This document shows positions 1 through 6,250 of a stretch of DNA of 6,250 nucleotides, one piece after another (within the stretch, counting starts at the first letter, position 1; each line of letters opens with the position of its first letter). The stretch comes from an uncultured Woeseiaceae bacterium (lineage in GTDB: Bacteria > Pseudomonadota > Gammaproteobacteria > Steroidobacterales > Woeseiaceae): NCBI GenBank assembly GCA_945787435.1, contig CALZHX010000132.1, positions 1-6,250 of the forward strand, written 5' to 3'. Both the position numbers and the translations under genes were made by a program. Under the pieces are notes generated by a model. It ran no database searches. It was given only the letters and a program-made list of their open reading frames with translations, and was not told the DNA's origin.

Positions 1-233
1 CGGTCTATTACGTTTTTTACCTCCTTTCTCGTCAACCCAGTCAAAATAGCTACTCGCGACTGGTTCACTTTTGTCGACTTATCGAAATGCCTTATAGCTA
101 CTTCGACGTAGACGTCTTTCGCTGCTTCCGAAAAATCCCCATGCGAGACTCCCTGGCTGACAAGAAGCTTCACTAATGGCTTCAACATCATCCTCAGGGC
201 GCGTCTTAAGTACTCTTTTACGTTTTGTCCCAT
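1..233 (-). CDS. DUF6502-family protein, N-terminal part (runs off the left edge)
   Basis: This is the first 77 codons plus two bases of an unfinished gene; its 3' end lies outside the window. The function is unknown. It starts at an ATG (231-233) and begins MGQNVKEYLRRALRMML. Residues 59-72 read SRVAILTGLTRKEV, almost the same as residues 60-73 of the complete DUF6502 protein at 641-1477. The two align without gaps over residues 1-46 (shared A12, L13, L17, P19, L20, G28, F34, E36, K39, V43, V45, A46), then with a one-residue gap, at roughly one third identity by eye. The shared block is probably a helix-turn-helix, so DNA binding is an inference. A GGAG lies at 246-249, 12 bases before the ATG, which is longer than ideal. 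AGA, AGG, ATA and TTA codons are common here, unlike in ligA or smc, hinting at a different origin. I am sure of the reading frame and family; the role is not known. Confidence 0.85.
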   Translation of the reverse strand, partial: MGQNVKEYLRRALRMMLKPLVKLLVSQGVSHGDFSEAAKDVYVEVAIRHFDKSTKVNQSRVAILTGLTRKEVKNVID

Positions 234-544
234 TCCGGGAAATCGCTCCGAGGCAATATGTAAAGTAAACGGAGGTTATGTAAGCTTGCAAGTAGTAATA
301 GTATCTCTTTGTTTCGTTTGAACAACTGAAATTTCCCCAATGCTGAGTTATGTCAAAAGAGCGATCAAGAGGCACTTGTACTTCAGAGGAAACCAACTGG
401 CATCCCACTGTTTTATAAAGGTTTTCCAATATACGGTTAATTCGGCCCAGATAGCGCGAAGAATGCACACAACCAAGATGAGAATCACTCTCATATTGGA
501 TAAATAAGTGAATGTTGGAAAATTCTCGGGCCAATTGGGGCAAG

Positions 545-564
545 TTGCGCGAATTTGGGCGCAA
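545..564. repeat. Spaced inverted repeat TTGCGC-N8-GCGCAA
   Basis: Perfect 6-base arms TTGCGC (545-550) and GCGCAA (559-564) are separated by 8 bases. The spacing equals that of the inverted repeat at 1527-1548, and both have outer ends reading TTG/CAA. Such spacing suits a dimeric DNA-binding protein, but this copy lies more than 300 bases upstream of the nearest downstream start (233), and a 6-base pair of arms can occur by chance. Confidence 0.25.
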
Positions 565-603
565 GACCGTCAAATTGTTGCGAGATATATGGAGGGAGGC
601 CAG

Positions 604-640
604 CTCAGATCAATGACCCATTGCGAGTAGATCTGAGTAG
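604..640. repeat. Inverted and direct repeats just after the DUF6502 stop codon
   Basis: Perfect 8-base arms CTCAGATC (604-611) and GATCTGAG (630-637) flank a second small inverted repeat, AATG-ACC-CATT (612-622). Together they could fold as a 12-pair hairpin with a 7-base one-sided bulge. The right part also holds a direct repeat GAGTAG (625-630 and 635-640), offset by exactly 10 bases, with the last copy touching the TAA stop (641-643) of the upstream DUF6502 gene. As minus-strand RNA it would sit at the 3' end of that message. There is no U-run after the stem, so it is not a classical intrinsic terminator. It could be a Rho-type or RNA-stabilising 3' structure, or a protein-binding site. 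Confidence 0.45.
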
Positions 641-1477
641 TTACTTGAAAATGTCAGTTTCGGATTTGTCTTCTTCGAAGTAAAACACGCCTATGCCTAC
701 CGCCTGATCACCACCATTTTCATCAGATGTATCGTACAAGTTCTCATAGGCCGCAAGGAAATCGTCTACCGACTCGATGAAAGATGCCGCTCTGTCAGAA
801 CTCACTCTACGAATCCTACCTAGATCATTGCTACGAACCGATTGAGTGAAAGCTGATAAATGGACCCAAGAGTCCTTCTCACTTTCTTCAGAAATGTTGT
901 GCACCATCGCGAGCGCCGCTGGATACATGACATGCGCCAATCCCCTAACTAGCTTTTCATGATCGTCGATTCCGACAACACTTCGAGACACTGCTTTAAG
1001 TTGACCGCTATCGAGTTCTTCCACGGCGCCAATTCTCTTCAATTCTGTTCTCATTGCTCCCGGAGGAATGTCGCCGCCAAACCTCTTTACCAAATCACTA
1101 AAAGACGTGCCATCGGCATCAAACTTCAGCACGATGGGCACGCCGTTATCCGACGTGAAATCATCCTCTGTGTACCAACGATGCATCACTTGACTCATCG
1201 GGGTCAGCTTGGCCACGCCAGGATCATCTCCGACCTCGGCCTTATCACGAATCCGCCTCACCTCTTTCCGGGTGAGCCCGGTCATGACAGCAACCCGTGA
1301 GATATTTGTCGGGCGACCGCGAAGTCCGTAGTCCTTGCCGGCGACATCGACAAACGCGGTCTTTGATACTTCTGCAAACTCTCGATATCCGATTCCGGCG
1401 CGTAGCATTGCTCGCGCCAGGGGGCGAAGGACAAGGAGCAGTGCGCCAAGGATTTGTCGTTGGATGTCGTTCTGCAT
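641..1477 (-). CDS. DUF6502-family protein, likely helix-turn-helix, complete
   Basis: A complete 278-residue protein of the uncharacterised DUF6502 family; its function is not known. Visible parts are a leading helical region (residues 5-48, with VLRPLARAMLRAGIGYREF at 16-34), a probable helix-turn-helix with ISRVAVMTGLTRKEVRRI (59-76), a segment with VMHRWYTEDDF (97-107), a second winged-helix-like segment (125-153, SFSDLVKRFGG), and a C-terminal helical part ending in VGIGVFYFEE (260-269), all of which fit my memory of the family pattern. There is no signal peptide or membrane segment, so it is probably cytoplasmic; DNA binding is an inference. The frame is open further upstream to a TTG at 1546, but I chose the ATG at 1475-1477 because the family-like sequence begins there and the extra 23 residues overlap an inverted repeat and a promoter-like site. 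No Shine-Dalgarno precedes this ATG. It follows ligA after 154 bases, probably as a separate transcription unit. Confidence 0.85.
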   Translation of the reverse strand: MQNDIQRQILGALLLVLRPLARAMLRAGIGYREFAEVSKTAFVDVAGKDYGLRGRPTNISRVAVMTGLTRKEVRRIRDKAEVGDDPGVAKLTPMSQVMHRWYTEDDFTSDNGVPIVLKFDADGTSFSDLVKRFGGDIPPGAMRTELKRIGAVEELDSGQLKAVSRSVVGIDDHEKLVRGLAHVMYPAALAMVHNISEESEKDSWVHLSAFTQSVRSNDLGRIRRVSSDRAASFIESVDDFLAAYENLYDTSDENGGDQAVGIGVFYFEEDKSETDIFK

Positions 1478-1485
1478 GGGCGGAA

Positions 1486-1515
1486 AATATATTGCTGAAG
1501 TGGTCAATTTGCTAA
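1486..1515 (-). promoter_or_regulatory. Possible sigma-70 promoter of the DUF6502 gene
   Basis: On the minus strand TTAGCA (1510-1515, 4 of 6 matches to TTGACA) is followed after 18 bases by TATATT (1486-1491, 5 of 6 matches to TATAAT). Transcription would be expected to start about 6-8 bases further on, near 1478-1480, directly at the ATG (1477). That would give an almost leaderless message and would explain the missing Shine-Dalgarno. This is a consensus match by eye and may be fortuitous in AT-rich DNA. Confidence 0.4.
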
Positions 1516-1526
1516 CAAAATGACGG

Positions 1527-1548
1527 ACTTGGGAAAAATGGCCCAAGT
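1527..1548. promoter_or_regulatory. Perfect inverted repeat, possible operator
   Basis: Arms ACTTGGG (1527-1533) and CCCAAGT (1542-1548) are perfectly complementary with an 8-base AT-rich centre. The site lies 11 bases upstream of the -35-like hexamer of the DUF6502 gene, so it could be an operator or activator site for that promoter, or a hairpin in read-through RNA from ligA. It has no adjoining T-run on either strand, which argues against a simple terminator. Autoregulation by the DUF6502 protein is only a guess. Confidence 0.4.
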
Positions 1549-1584
1549 TTCACCATAGAACTGTTGCAACTGCCACAAATGAAT

Positions 1585-1601
1585 CTGGCGAAAACGCCCA
1601 G
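1585..1601 (-). terminator. Weak hairpin downstream of ligA, possible operon end
   Basis: CTGGCG (1585-1590) pairs with CGCCCAG (1595-1601), leaving one bulged C and an AAAA loop on the plus strand (TTTT on the minus strand). It starts about 30 bases past the ligA stop codon. In the minus-strand direction the stem is followed by ATTCATTTG, not a clean U-tract; the run of four T lies on the plus-strand side, where nothing known is transcribed. It may be a weak terminator of the smc-zipA-ligA transcript, or merely a short hairpin. Confidence 0.3.
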
Positions 1602-1631
1602 TTTTCTAGGGGCAAACGACGATTCCGCGTC

Positions 1632-3665
1632 TCAGGACTCGGCGAGAAGCGCGTTCAGGCCGGCTTCATCGATAGTCTCAACACCGAGATCTTGCGCCTT
1701 TGCCAGCTTTGATCCCGCTTTATCGCCGTAGATAACAAAGCTGGTCTTCTTCGAAACACTCCCGGTGACCTTGCCACCGAGTGCCTGGATTTTCTGTTTG
1801 GCCTCATCGCGAGTCATGTTGCTCAAAGTGCCTGTCAGGACAAACGTTTTGCCCGATAACCCTCCTTCTGAGGGACTTCGTTGTGGCTCGGACTCGTGCC
1901 AGTGCACGCCAAAATCTTGTAATGCCTTTATCACGTCGCGATTATGAGCCTCGTCGAAAAACGAACGAATCCGTGACGCGACGATAGGGCCAACGTCGGG
2001 GACTTCTACCAGTTCTTCTTCTGTCGCTTGCTGAATTGCATCGAGCTTGCCGAAATAAGACGCCAATGCGGACGCTGTCGCCTCACCTACCTCTCGAATT
2101 CCGAGTGCATAGAGAAATCGTTGCAGCGTTGTTGATCGACTCTCTTCAATCGAGTCGACTAGATTTTCGGCAGACTTGTCGCCCATACGTTCCATCCCGG
2201 CAAGCTCGTCTTTGTTCAGTTGAAAAATATCCGCCGGGGTCTTGATGCGGTCAGCCGCGACGAGTTGCTCAATCAATTTCGATCCAAGCCCTTCGATATC
2301 CATCGCCTTGCGGGACACAAAGTGCTTCAGTGCTTCAGCGCGCTGTGCGGAGCAATACAAACCGCCGCTGCAACGCGCCACCGCCTCATCACTTTCACGT
2401 ATTACTGCGGAGCCGCACACCGGACACTGCTTCGGCAACTGCGCGGCACGTGCCCCTTTCGGTCGCCGACTCGCAATAACGCCAACGACTTCGGGGATGA
2501 CATCCCCTGCGCGTCGAATGGTGACCGTGTCACCAACACGCACATCCTTGCGGTGTAGTTCATCGATGTTGTGCAGTGTCGCGTTGCTCACCGTCACGCC
2601 CCCTACAAACACAGGCTTGAGTCGTGCCACGGGTGTAACAGCGCCCGTTCGTCCAACCTGGAACTCAATGCCCTCCACTGTCGTGAGTTCTTCCTGCGCT
2701 GGAAATTTGTGAGCTATGGCCCAGCGAGGTGCACGCGAAACAAAGCCGAGTTCGCGTTGCTGCAACAGGTTATCGACTTTGTATACAACGCCATCGATTT
2801 CGTACGGAAGCGAATCACGCTTCGCTCCCAACGCTTCGTAATAGGCGAGGCACCCTTCCACACCTTCGACAACAGCGCTTTCGGGGCAAGTCTTAAGACC
2901 CCAGCTTTGCAGTCGTTTGATTATTTCGCTGTGGGTTTCAGGTAACTTACCACCGTCGATTCGGCCGACAGAATACACGTACACGTCCAGTGGCCGTTCT
3001 GCAGTTAATTTCGGATCGAGCTGACGCAAACTCCCGGCTGCCGCGTTGCGAGGATTCACAAACGTCTTCTCCCCCTCTTTCTCCGCTTTCTTGTTGTAGG
3101 CCTCAAAACCAGCCTTCGGCATGAAAACCTCACCGCGAACTTCCAGCGTTGGTGGGAAGTCTTCCCCTATCAACCGCAAAGGAACTGCGTCAATAGTCCG
3201 CACATTGTGAGTAATGTCTTCGCCACTAGTGCCATCACCACGAGTGGCACCACGCACGAGCTGGCCGCCTTCGTACAACAGGCTTACCGCGGCACCGTCC
3301 AGTTTGGGTTCCGCTGCGTAGCACAGCTGATCAGCACCTTCTTCGAGTTCCAGCCTGTCGCTGACTCGACGGTGAAATTCTCGTAATTCGTCGGGTGCGA
3401 ACGCATTGTCGAGTGACAACATCGGAACCTGGTGTTGCACAGTTCCAAATGCGGAGATAGGTGTGTCGCCGACACGCTGCGTCGGTGAGTCTTCGGTAAC
3501 CAGTTCGGGATATTCACTCTCGATGGCCTGCAGTTGCCGCATCAGCCGATCGTATTCGGCATCCGGAACCTCCGGGTCGTCGAGAACGTGGTATCGATAG
3601 TTGTGATGGCGAATTTGCTGCCGCAGGGATTCGAGTTCGTCCTTTGTTGCTCTTGGTGCGGTCAT
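1632..3665 (-). CDS. ligA: NAD+-dependent DNA ligase LigA
   Basis: LigA seals nicks with 3'-OH and 5'-phosphate ends in duplex DNA, using NAD+ as the adenylyl donor, and joins Okazaki fragments and repair patches. At 677 residues it is full length (E. coli 671). Domain Ia shows the NMN-binding residues Y25, H26, D35, Y38 and D39. The adenylation domain has SLDNAF (84-89) and the KLDG motif, with K121 as the adenylated lysine. The OB fold follows (about 325-405, VGRTGAVTPVA at 337-347). The zinc finger cysteines are C414, C417, C432 and C438. Helix-hairpin-helix repeats occupy about 445-585, and a C-terminal BRCT domain about 601-677 (GKTFVLTGTL, then GGKVTGSVSKKT). All key residues are present and there is no frameshift. 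The ATG start lies 21 bases after zipA, with no strong Shine-Dalgarno, suggesting translation linked to the operon. It ends in TGA and is probably the last gene of the operon. Confidence 0.98.
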   Translation of the reverse strand: MTAPRATKDELESLRQQIRHHNYRYHVLDDPEVPDAEYDRLMRQLQAIESEYPELVTEDSPTQRVGDTPISAFGTVQHQVPMLSLDNAFAPDELREFHRRVSDRLELEEGADQLCYAAEPKLDGAAVSLLYEGGQLVRGATRGDGTSGEDITHNVRTIDAVPLRLIGEDFPPTLEVRGEVFMPKAGFEAYNKKAEKEGEKTFVNPRNAAAGSLRQLDPKLTAERPLDVYVYSVGRIDGGKLPETHSEIIKRLQSWGLKTCPESAVVEGVEGCLAYYEALGAKRDSLPYEIDGVVYKVDNLLQQRELGFVSRAPRWAIAHKFPAQEELTTVEGIEFQVGRTGAVTPVARLKPVFVGGVTVSNATLHNIDELHRKDVRVGDTVTIRRAGDVIPEVVGVIASRRPKGARAAQLPKQCPVCGSAVIRESDEAVARCSGGLYCSAQRAEALKHFVSRKAMDIEGLGSKLIEQLVAADRIKTPADIFQLNKDELAGMERMGDKSAENLVDSIEESRSTTLQRFLYALGIREVGEATASALASYFGKLDAIQQATEEELVEVPDVGPIVASRIRSFFDEAHNRDVIKALQDFGVHWHESEPQRSPSEGGLSGKTFVLTGTLSNMTRDEAKQKIQALGGKVTGSVSKKTSFVIYGDKAGSKLAKAQDLGVETIDEAGLNALLAES

Positions 3666-3686
3666 GACAATCGCAACTCGTCCAGG

Positions 3687-4349
3687 TCAGGTGACGAGAT
3701 GGCTGTGCTGGTACTGAATGACCTCCTCACGCATGTACCGCTCGCGCTGAATACTCAGCGTGCTTCCTGATTCGTCGAGTAGTTCCGCATCCAGAGATTG
3801 GGCCAGGGCACGAGACGCCTCCATCATCATGTCGAATGCTTCAATGCCATCGACCGGACCCGGCAACACGAGAAACAGGCTGATGCCCGGGATTTCCTGC
3901 TCCTTGATGTTAGCGATATCGAAGCTTCCCGGTTCAACAAGACTCGCCGCGCTGAAAATCGTGCGGTTCTCGTCGTTGCCATCGTATTGGTGAAATATTC
4001 CGAACTGGCCGTGCCGCAAACCGATGCCGCGCATACTGAGGATTAACTCATCACCTTTAAATGCGCCACCCTCTCGGGCAATCAGCCGCAAGGTCACGAT
4101 CTTCTGCGGCACTTCAGCCACCTGGCTTTCGGCGGCAACGTTCTCAACATCCGGCGCCACATCAGGATCCGGCGACGGATAGTTGTCGGGCACCTCCTGA
4201 TCGACCGTTTCCCCGCCTAAGGTGGGTGCAACACGTACCGATGGCTCAGGATCTGCTTCAGGTTTGTTGCGCTCTCGACGGCTGTAGAGGTAGACACCGG
4301 TGATGACCAGGACCCCAAATAACAGCAGCAGCCAGCGTAGACCGTCCAT
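3687..4349 (-). CDS. zipA: Cell division protein ZipA
   Basis: ZipA anchors the FtsZ ring to the inner membrane early in gammaproteobacterial division. This 220-residue protein has the expected plan: an N-terminal membrane segment (about residues 5-22, LRWLLLLFGVLVITGVYLY) followed by the basic RRER, an acidic, proline-containing linker (about 27-81), and a C-terminal FtsZ-binding domain (about 82-215), starting at KIVTLRLIAREGGAFKGDEL and including FGIFHQY (116-122) and ISLFLVLPGP (156-165). It is much shorter than E. coli ZipA (328 residues), almost wholly because the linker is about 55 residues long and lacks a long proline-glutamine tract. The position between smc and ligA is the usual place for zipA in many gammaproteobacteria and supports the call. 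The ATG lies 11 bases after the smc stop; the upstream Shine-Dalgarno is weak (TAGG), so translational coupling to smc is likely. Confidence 0.95.
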   Translation of the reverse strand: MDGLRWLLLLFGVLVITGVYLYSRRERNKPEADPEPSVRVAPTLGGETVDQEVPDNYPSPDPDVAPDVENVAAESQVAEVPQKIVTLRLIAREGGAFKGDELILSMRGIGLRHGQFGIFHQYDGNDENRTIFSAASLVEPGSFDIANIKEQEIPGISLFLVLPGPVDGIEAFDMMMEASRALAQSLDAELLDESGSTLSIQRERYMREEVIQYQHSHLVT

Positions 4350-4360
4350 TTGTCAATGAC

Positions 4361-6250
4361 CTAGCTCGCCGCCATCTTGACTGCTTCGTCGAGGTCAACG
4401 GAGACGAGCCGCGATACACCCGGTTCGTGCATCGTCACGCCGGTCAGCTGGCGGGCCATTTCCATCGTGACTTTGTTATGCGTAATGAACACGAACTGCA
4501 CCTTGTCTGCCATCTCCCGAACAATATCGCAGAACCGGGCTATGTTGGCATCGTCAAGCGGCGCGTCGACCTCGTCAAGCAGGCAGAATGGTGCCGGGTT
4601 CAATTCAAATATCGCAAAGACAAGGGCAACCGCCGTCAATGCCTTCTCACCACCCGACAGCAAGTGAATGGTGCTGTTCCGCTTACCTGGTGGACGGGCC
4701 ATCACTGTGACGCCAGCCGACAGCAGATCCTCTCCCGTCAATTCCATGTAAGCGTGTCCACCGCCAAAAAGTTTCGGGAACAACCGCTGGAAACCGGCAT
4801 TTACGTCATTAAACGTCTCGCGGAACCGGGAGCGAGTCTCGCGATCAATCTTGCGAATCGCACCTTCGAGAGTTGCGAGTGCGCTGTTCAGATCTTCAAG
4901 TTGCGAGTCCAGGTACTCCTTACGCTCGGATTGCTCCTTGAATTCATCGATAGCGGCCAGGTTTATTGGCCCCAGCCTGTCGATCCGGCGCCGAACTTTC
5001 TCGAGCTTCTGTTCCCACGAGTCAATATTCGCCGCGGCATCCATTTCTTCGATCAACGACTTGAACTCGAAATCCGTCGCCGCAAGTTGCTCGGCAAAAC
5101 CTTCACGTCGGACACGTAATTCGCGCGCACCCATCTCGGCTTCACTCACTCCTGAGCGCGCCTCTTCAACGGATTGATCGATTTGCATCCTCGTCTGGTC
5201 GAGGTCCCTTAAGTTCGTCTCGACTTCCTCTACCAGCCGGCGCGCCGCAGCTAATTGCTCCTCAACCGTAATGCGTTTTGCCAACTGGTCTTCAAGAGAC
5301 CTCTTGTTGTCGGCCAGTGGAGCCTGACGCTGCTCGAGCTGCTCACGAATTTCCACCTCGCGGCTTTCAAATACCTGCAGCTGCGAGCGCATACGATCGA
5401 GGTTTTGCGCAGCGGACTCTTTACTTGTACGGCGGCTTTCGAACTGGATCGTGATGTTCTGAACAGTCTGGCGATCCTCACCGGCCTGTTCGCGCACACG
5501 TTGCAGTTCTGCGCGGAGTTCGTTGCGGCGCGTCTCAAGCGTCACTCGAAGCGTCGCAAACTCTTGCAGCGACTCAACAGCCTGGTTGAAATTTCTCCGC
5601 GACTCGCGCAGCTGCTCTTCAGCGGAAATCTGTTGATTGTCGACCTCGCCCGTTTCCTCGGCGATCGATGCCTGACGGGCATTTGCCTGGTCCATGCGGT
5701 ACTGCGCCGCATCGTGGGCTGCCTTTATCTCTGAGTACTCGTTCAGCAACGATGCCGCATCAGACTGCACCGCCTCTCTGCGCTCCTCGAGCTGATTGAG
5801 GCGAATGCGACCGTCGTTCACAAGCTTGCGCGCACTGTCGAAGCGCGCCTTGAATTCTCGCGTCTCACCTTTGAGTCGGCGCATGTCATGTTCGCGTGCC
5901 AGGATGCCTGCCTTGGAATCCTTGTCGCGCGAGACGCGCAGCCATTGCTTCCCAAGCCAGATACCGTCGACTGTAATAACGGAGCTATCGTCACCAATCG
6001 ACTCGCGCAAAGACAAGGCGCTACCCAGTGACTCGGCGACCTTAACCTGTGCCAGCAGCCGGTGGATTGCTTTGGGCGCATCGCTCACCTTGGCGGCCAG
6101 CGTGTCGGAAACATCGAACAACTCAGGCTCGGTGCCAAACTCCTCGAGTATCGTGAGATGGCCGCTGCGCAGCTTGGCAATATTCTCGGTGACCGGAGTG
6201 ATATCGCTTACGCAAATCGCCTGCAAATAGTCGCCAAGAACCGTCTCTAC
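4361..6250 (-). CDS. smc: Chromosome segregation ATPase SMC, C-terminal half (runs off the right edge)
   Basis: SMC dimers, with the ScpA and ScpB partners, form the condensin that organises and separates bacterial chromosomes. The window holds the last 629 residues; family members are about 1150-1200 long. The frame is open to the edge, beginning VETVLGDYLQAICV, a typical part of the hinge, so the in-frame TTG at 6226 is an internal Leu codon and not a start. The hinge part covers about residues 1-120 of the fragment, ending near VDGIWLGKQWLRV. A long charged coiled coil rich in Glu, Arg and Gln follows (about 125-425). The C-terminal ABC half-head has the signature LSGGEKAL (531-538; LSGGEK at 4643-4660), Walker B LLDEVD (557-562; 4565-4582, catalytic E560), the D-loop APLDDANI, and FVFITHNK with the switch His. 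No defect is seen. It is the first visible gene of the smc-zipA-ligA run and excludes a MukB-type system at this locus. Confidence 0.97.
   Translation of the reverse strand, partial: VETVLGDYLQAICVSDITPVTENIAKLRSGHLTILEEFGTEPELFDVSDTLAAKVSDAPKAIHRLLAQVKVAESLGSALSLRESIGDDSSVITVDGIWLGKQWLRVSRDKDSKAGILAREHDMRRLKGETREFKARFDSARKLVNDGRIRLNQLEERREAVQSDAASLLNEYSEIKAAHDAAQYRMDQANARQASIAEETGEVDNQQISAEEQLRESRRNFNQAVESLQEFATLRVTLETRRNELRAELQRVREQAGEDRQTVQNITIQFESRRTSKESAAQNLDRMRSQLQVFESREVEIREQLEQRQAPLADNKRSLEDQLAKRITVEEQLAAARRLVEEVETNLRDLDQTRMQIDQSVEEARSGVSEAEMGARELRVRREGFAEQLAATDFEFKSLIEEMDAAANIDSWEQKLEKVRRRIDRLGPINLAAIDEFKEQSERKEYLDSQLEDLNSALATLEGAIRKIDRETRSRFRETFNDVNAGFQRLFPKLFGGGHAYMELTGEDLLSAGVTVMARPPGKRNSTIHLLSGGEKALTAVALVFAIFELNPAPFCLLDEVDAPLDDANIARFCDIVREMADKVQFVFITHNKVTMEMARQLTGVTMHEPGVSRLVSVDLDEAVKMAAS

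Larger units (their letters stand above)
234..640. other. AT-rich intergenic region between two DUF6502 genes
   Basis: This 407-base stretch has no gene I can support. GC over 241-600 is about 42%, against about 57% in samples of ligA and smc. On the minus strand one frame stays open from a TTG at 573 through this gap and on into the left-edge gene in the wrong frame. Its translation is rich in Cys, His, Tyr and Ser, resembles no family I know, and lacks an ATG start or Shine-Dalgarno, so I treat it as non-coding. The gap holds 8-base palindromes (CCAATTGG at 531-538, CTTGCAAG at 285-292), a spaced inverted repeat at 545-564 and a structured element at 604-640. The promoter of the left-edge gene should lie here on the minus strand. 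A TTGACA is present around 351-356 but has no good -10 partner, and CATATT near the gene has only a weak -35. Confidence 0.6.

Noticed and set aside
79..573. Minus-strand 164-codon open frame as a gene
   Set aside because: It starts at TTG with no Shine-Dalgarno, resembles no known protein, and its last third overlaps the DUF6502 gene at 1-233 in a different frame; the DUF6502 reading is clearly the real one.
1478..1546. 23-residue N-terminal extension of the complete DUF6502 gene from a TTG
   Set aside because: The extension has no family-like sequence, overlaps the inverted repeat and promoter-like site, and the ATG at 1477 aligns with the start of the paralog.
2242..2712. Plus-strand 156-codon open frame antisense to ligA
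   Set aside because: It lies wholly within the zinc finger and OB-fold coding part of ligA, and its Ser/Thr/Arg-rich translation is typical of an antisense shadow.
4427..5119. Plus-strand 230-codon open frame antisense to smc
   Set aside because: It is the shadow of the smc coding frame, with no domain sense; the smc frame carries the ABC signature and Walker B motifs.
5255..5734. Plus-strand 159-codon open frame antisense to the smc coiled coil
   Set aside because: Leucine-rich composition arises from the complement of Glu, Gln and Arg codons of the coiled coil; no independent evidence for a gene.
6224..6226. TTG as the start codon of the smc open frame
   Set aside because: The frame continues to the window edge with hinge-like VETVLGDY before it, so this is an internal Leu codon of a truncated gene.
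1..6250. CRISPR array, insertion sequence, tRNA or defence cassette
   Set aside because: I looked for regular repeats, terminal inverted repeats with a transposase, cloverleaf sequences and known defence domains and found none; most of the window is ordinary core genes.

Overview
The window suggests a gammaproteobacterium that is not an enterobacterium. Every gene I can support is read on the minus strand. The right-hand two thirds is a core cell-cycle cluster in the order smc, zipA, ligA. ZipA is essentially confined to Gammaproteobacteria, and a true SMC protein (instead of MukBEF) beside ZipA points to lineages such as Pseudomonadales, Chromatiales or Woeseiales rather than Enterobacterales. 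I cannot name the genus. GC content by eye is about 57% in samples of ligA and smc.

Layout from right to left, which is the direction of transcription. smc (4361-6250) is cut by the right edge and covers part of the hinge, the returning coiled-coil arm and the C-terminal ATPase half-head. zipA (3687-4349) follows after 11 bases and ligA (1632-3665) after a further 21 bases, so the three look like one operon. The proteins serve chromosome organisation, anchoring of the FtsZ ring and sealing of DNA nicks. A 154-base gap (1478-1631) contains a weak hairpin, a perfect inverted repeat and a promoter-like site. Next is a complete DUF6502-family gene (641-1477) with unknown function and a likely helix-turn-helix.

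A 407-base AT-rich gap (234-640) follows, with no recognisable gene but several inverted repeats. At the left edge is the start of a second, divergent DUF6502-family gene (1-233), running out of the window. It was found by translating the edge frame that has no stop inside the window. The two DUF6502 proteins share a near-identical block around SRVA-TGLTRKEV but only about a third identity overall by eye, so they are old paralogs or were acquired separately.

GC content falls to about 42-47% left of roughly position 600, and the left-edge gene uses more AGA, AGG, ATA and TTA codons. The conserved cluster therefore borders a region of different composition. I see no tRNA, rRNA, CRISPR array, insertion sequence or attachment site. 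The core genes are ordinary. The part worth a second look is the tandem DUF6502 pair and its flanking non-coding structure. Nothing here by itself demonstrates a new system.
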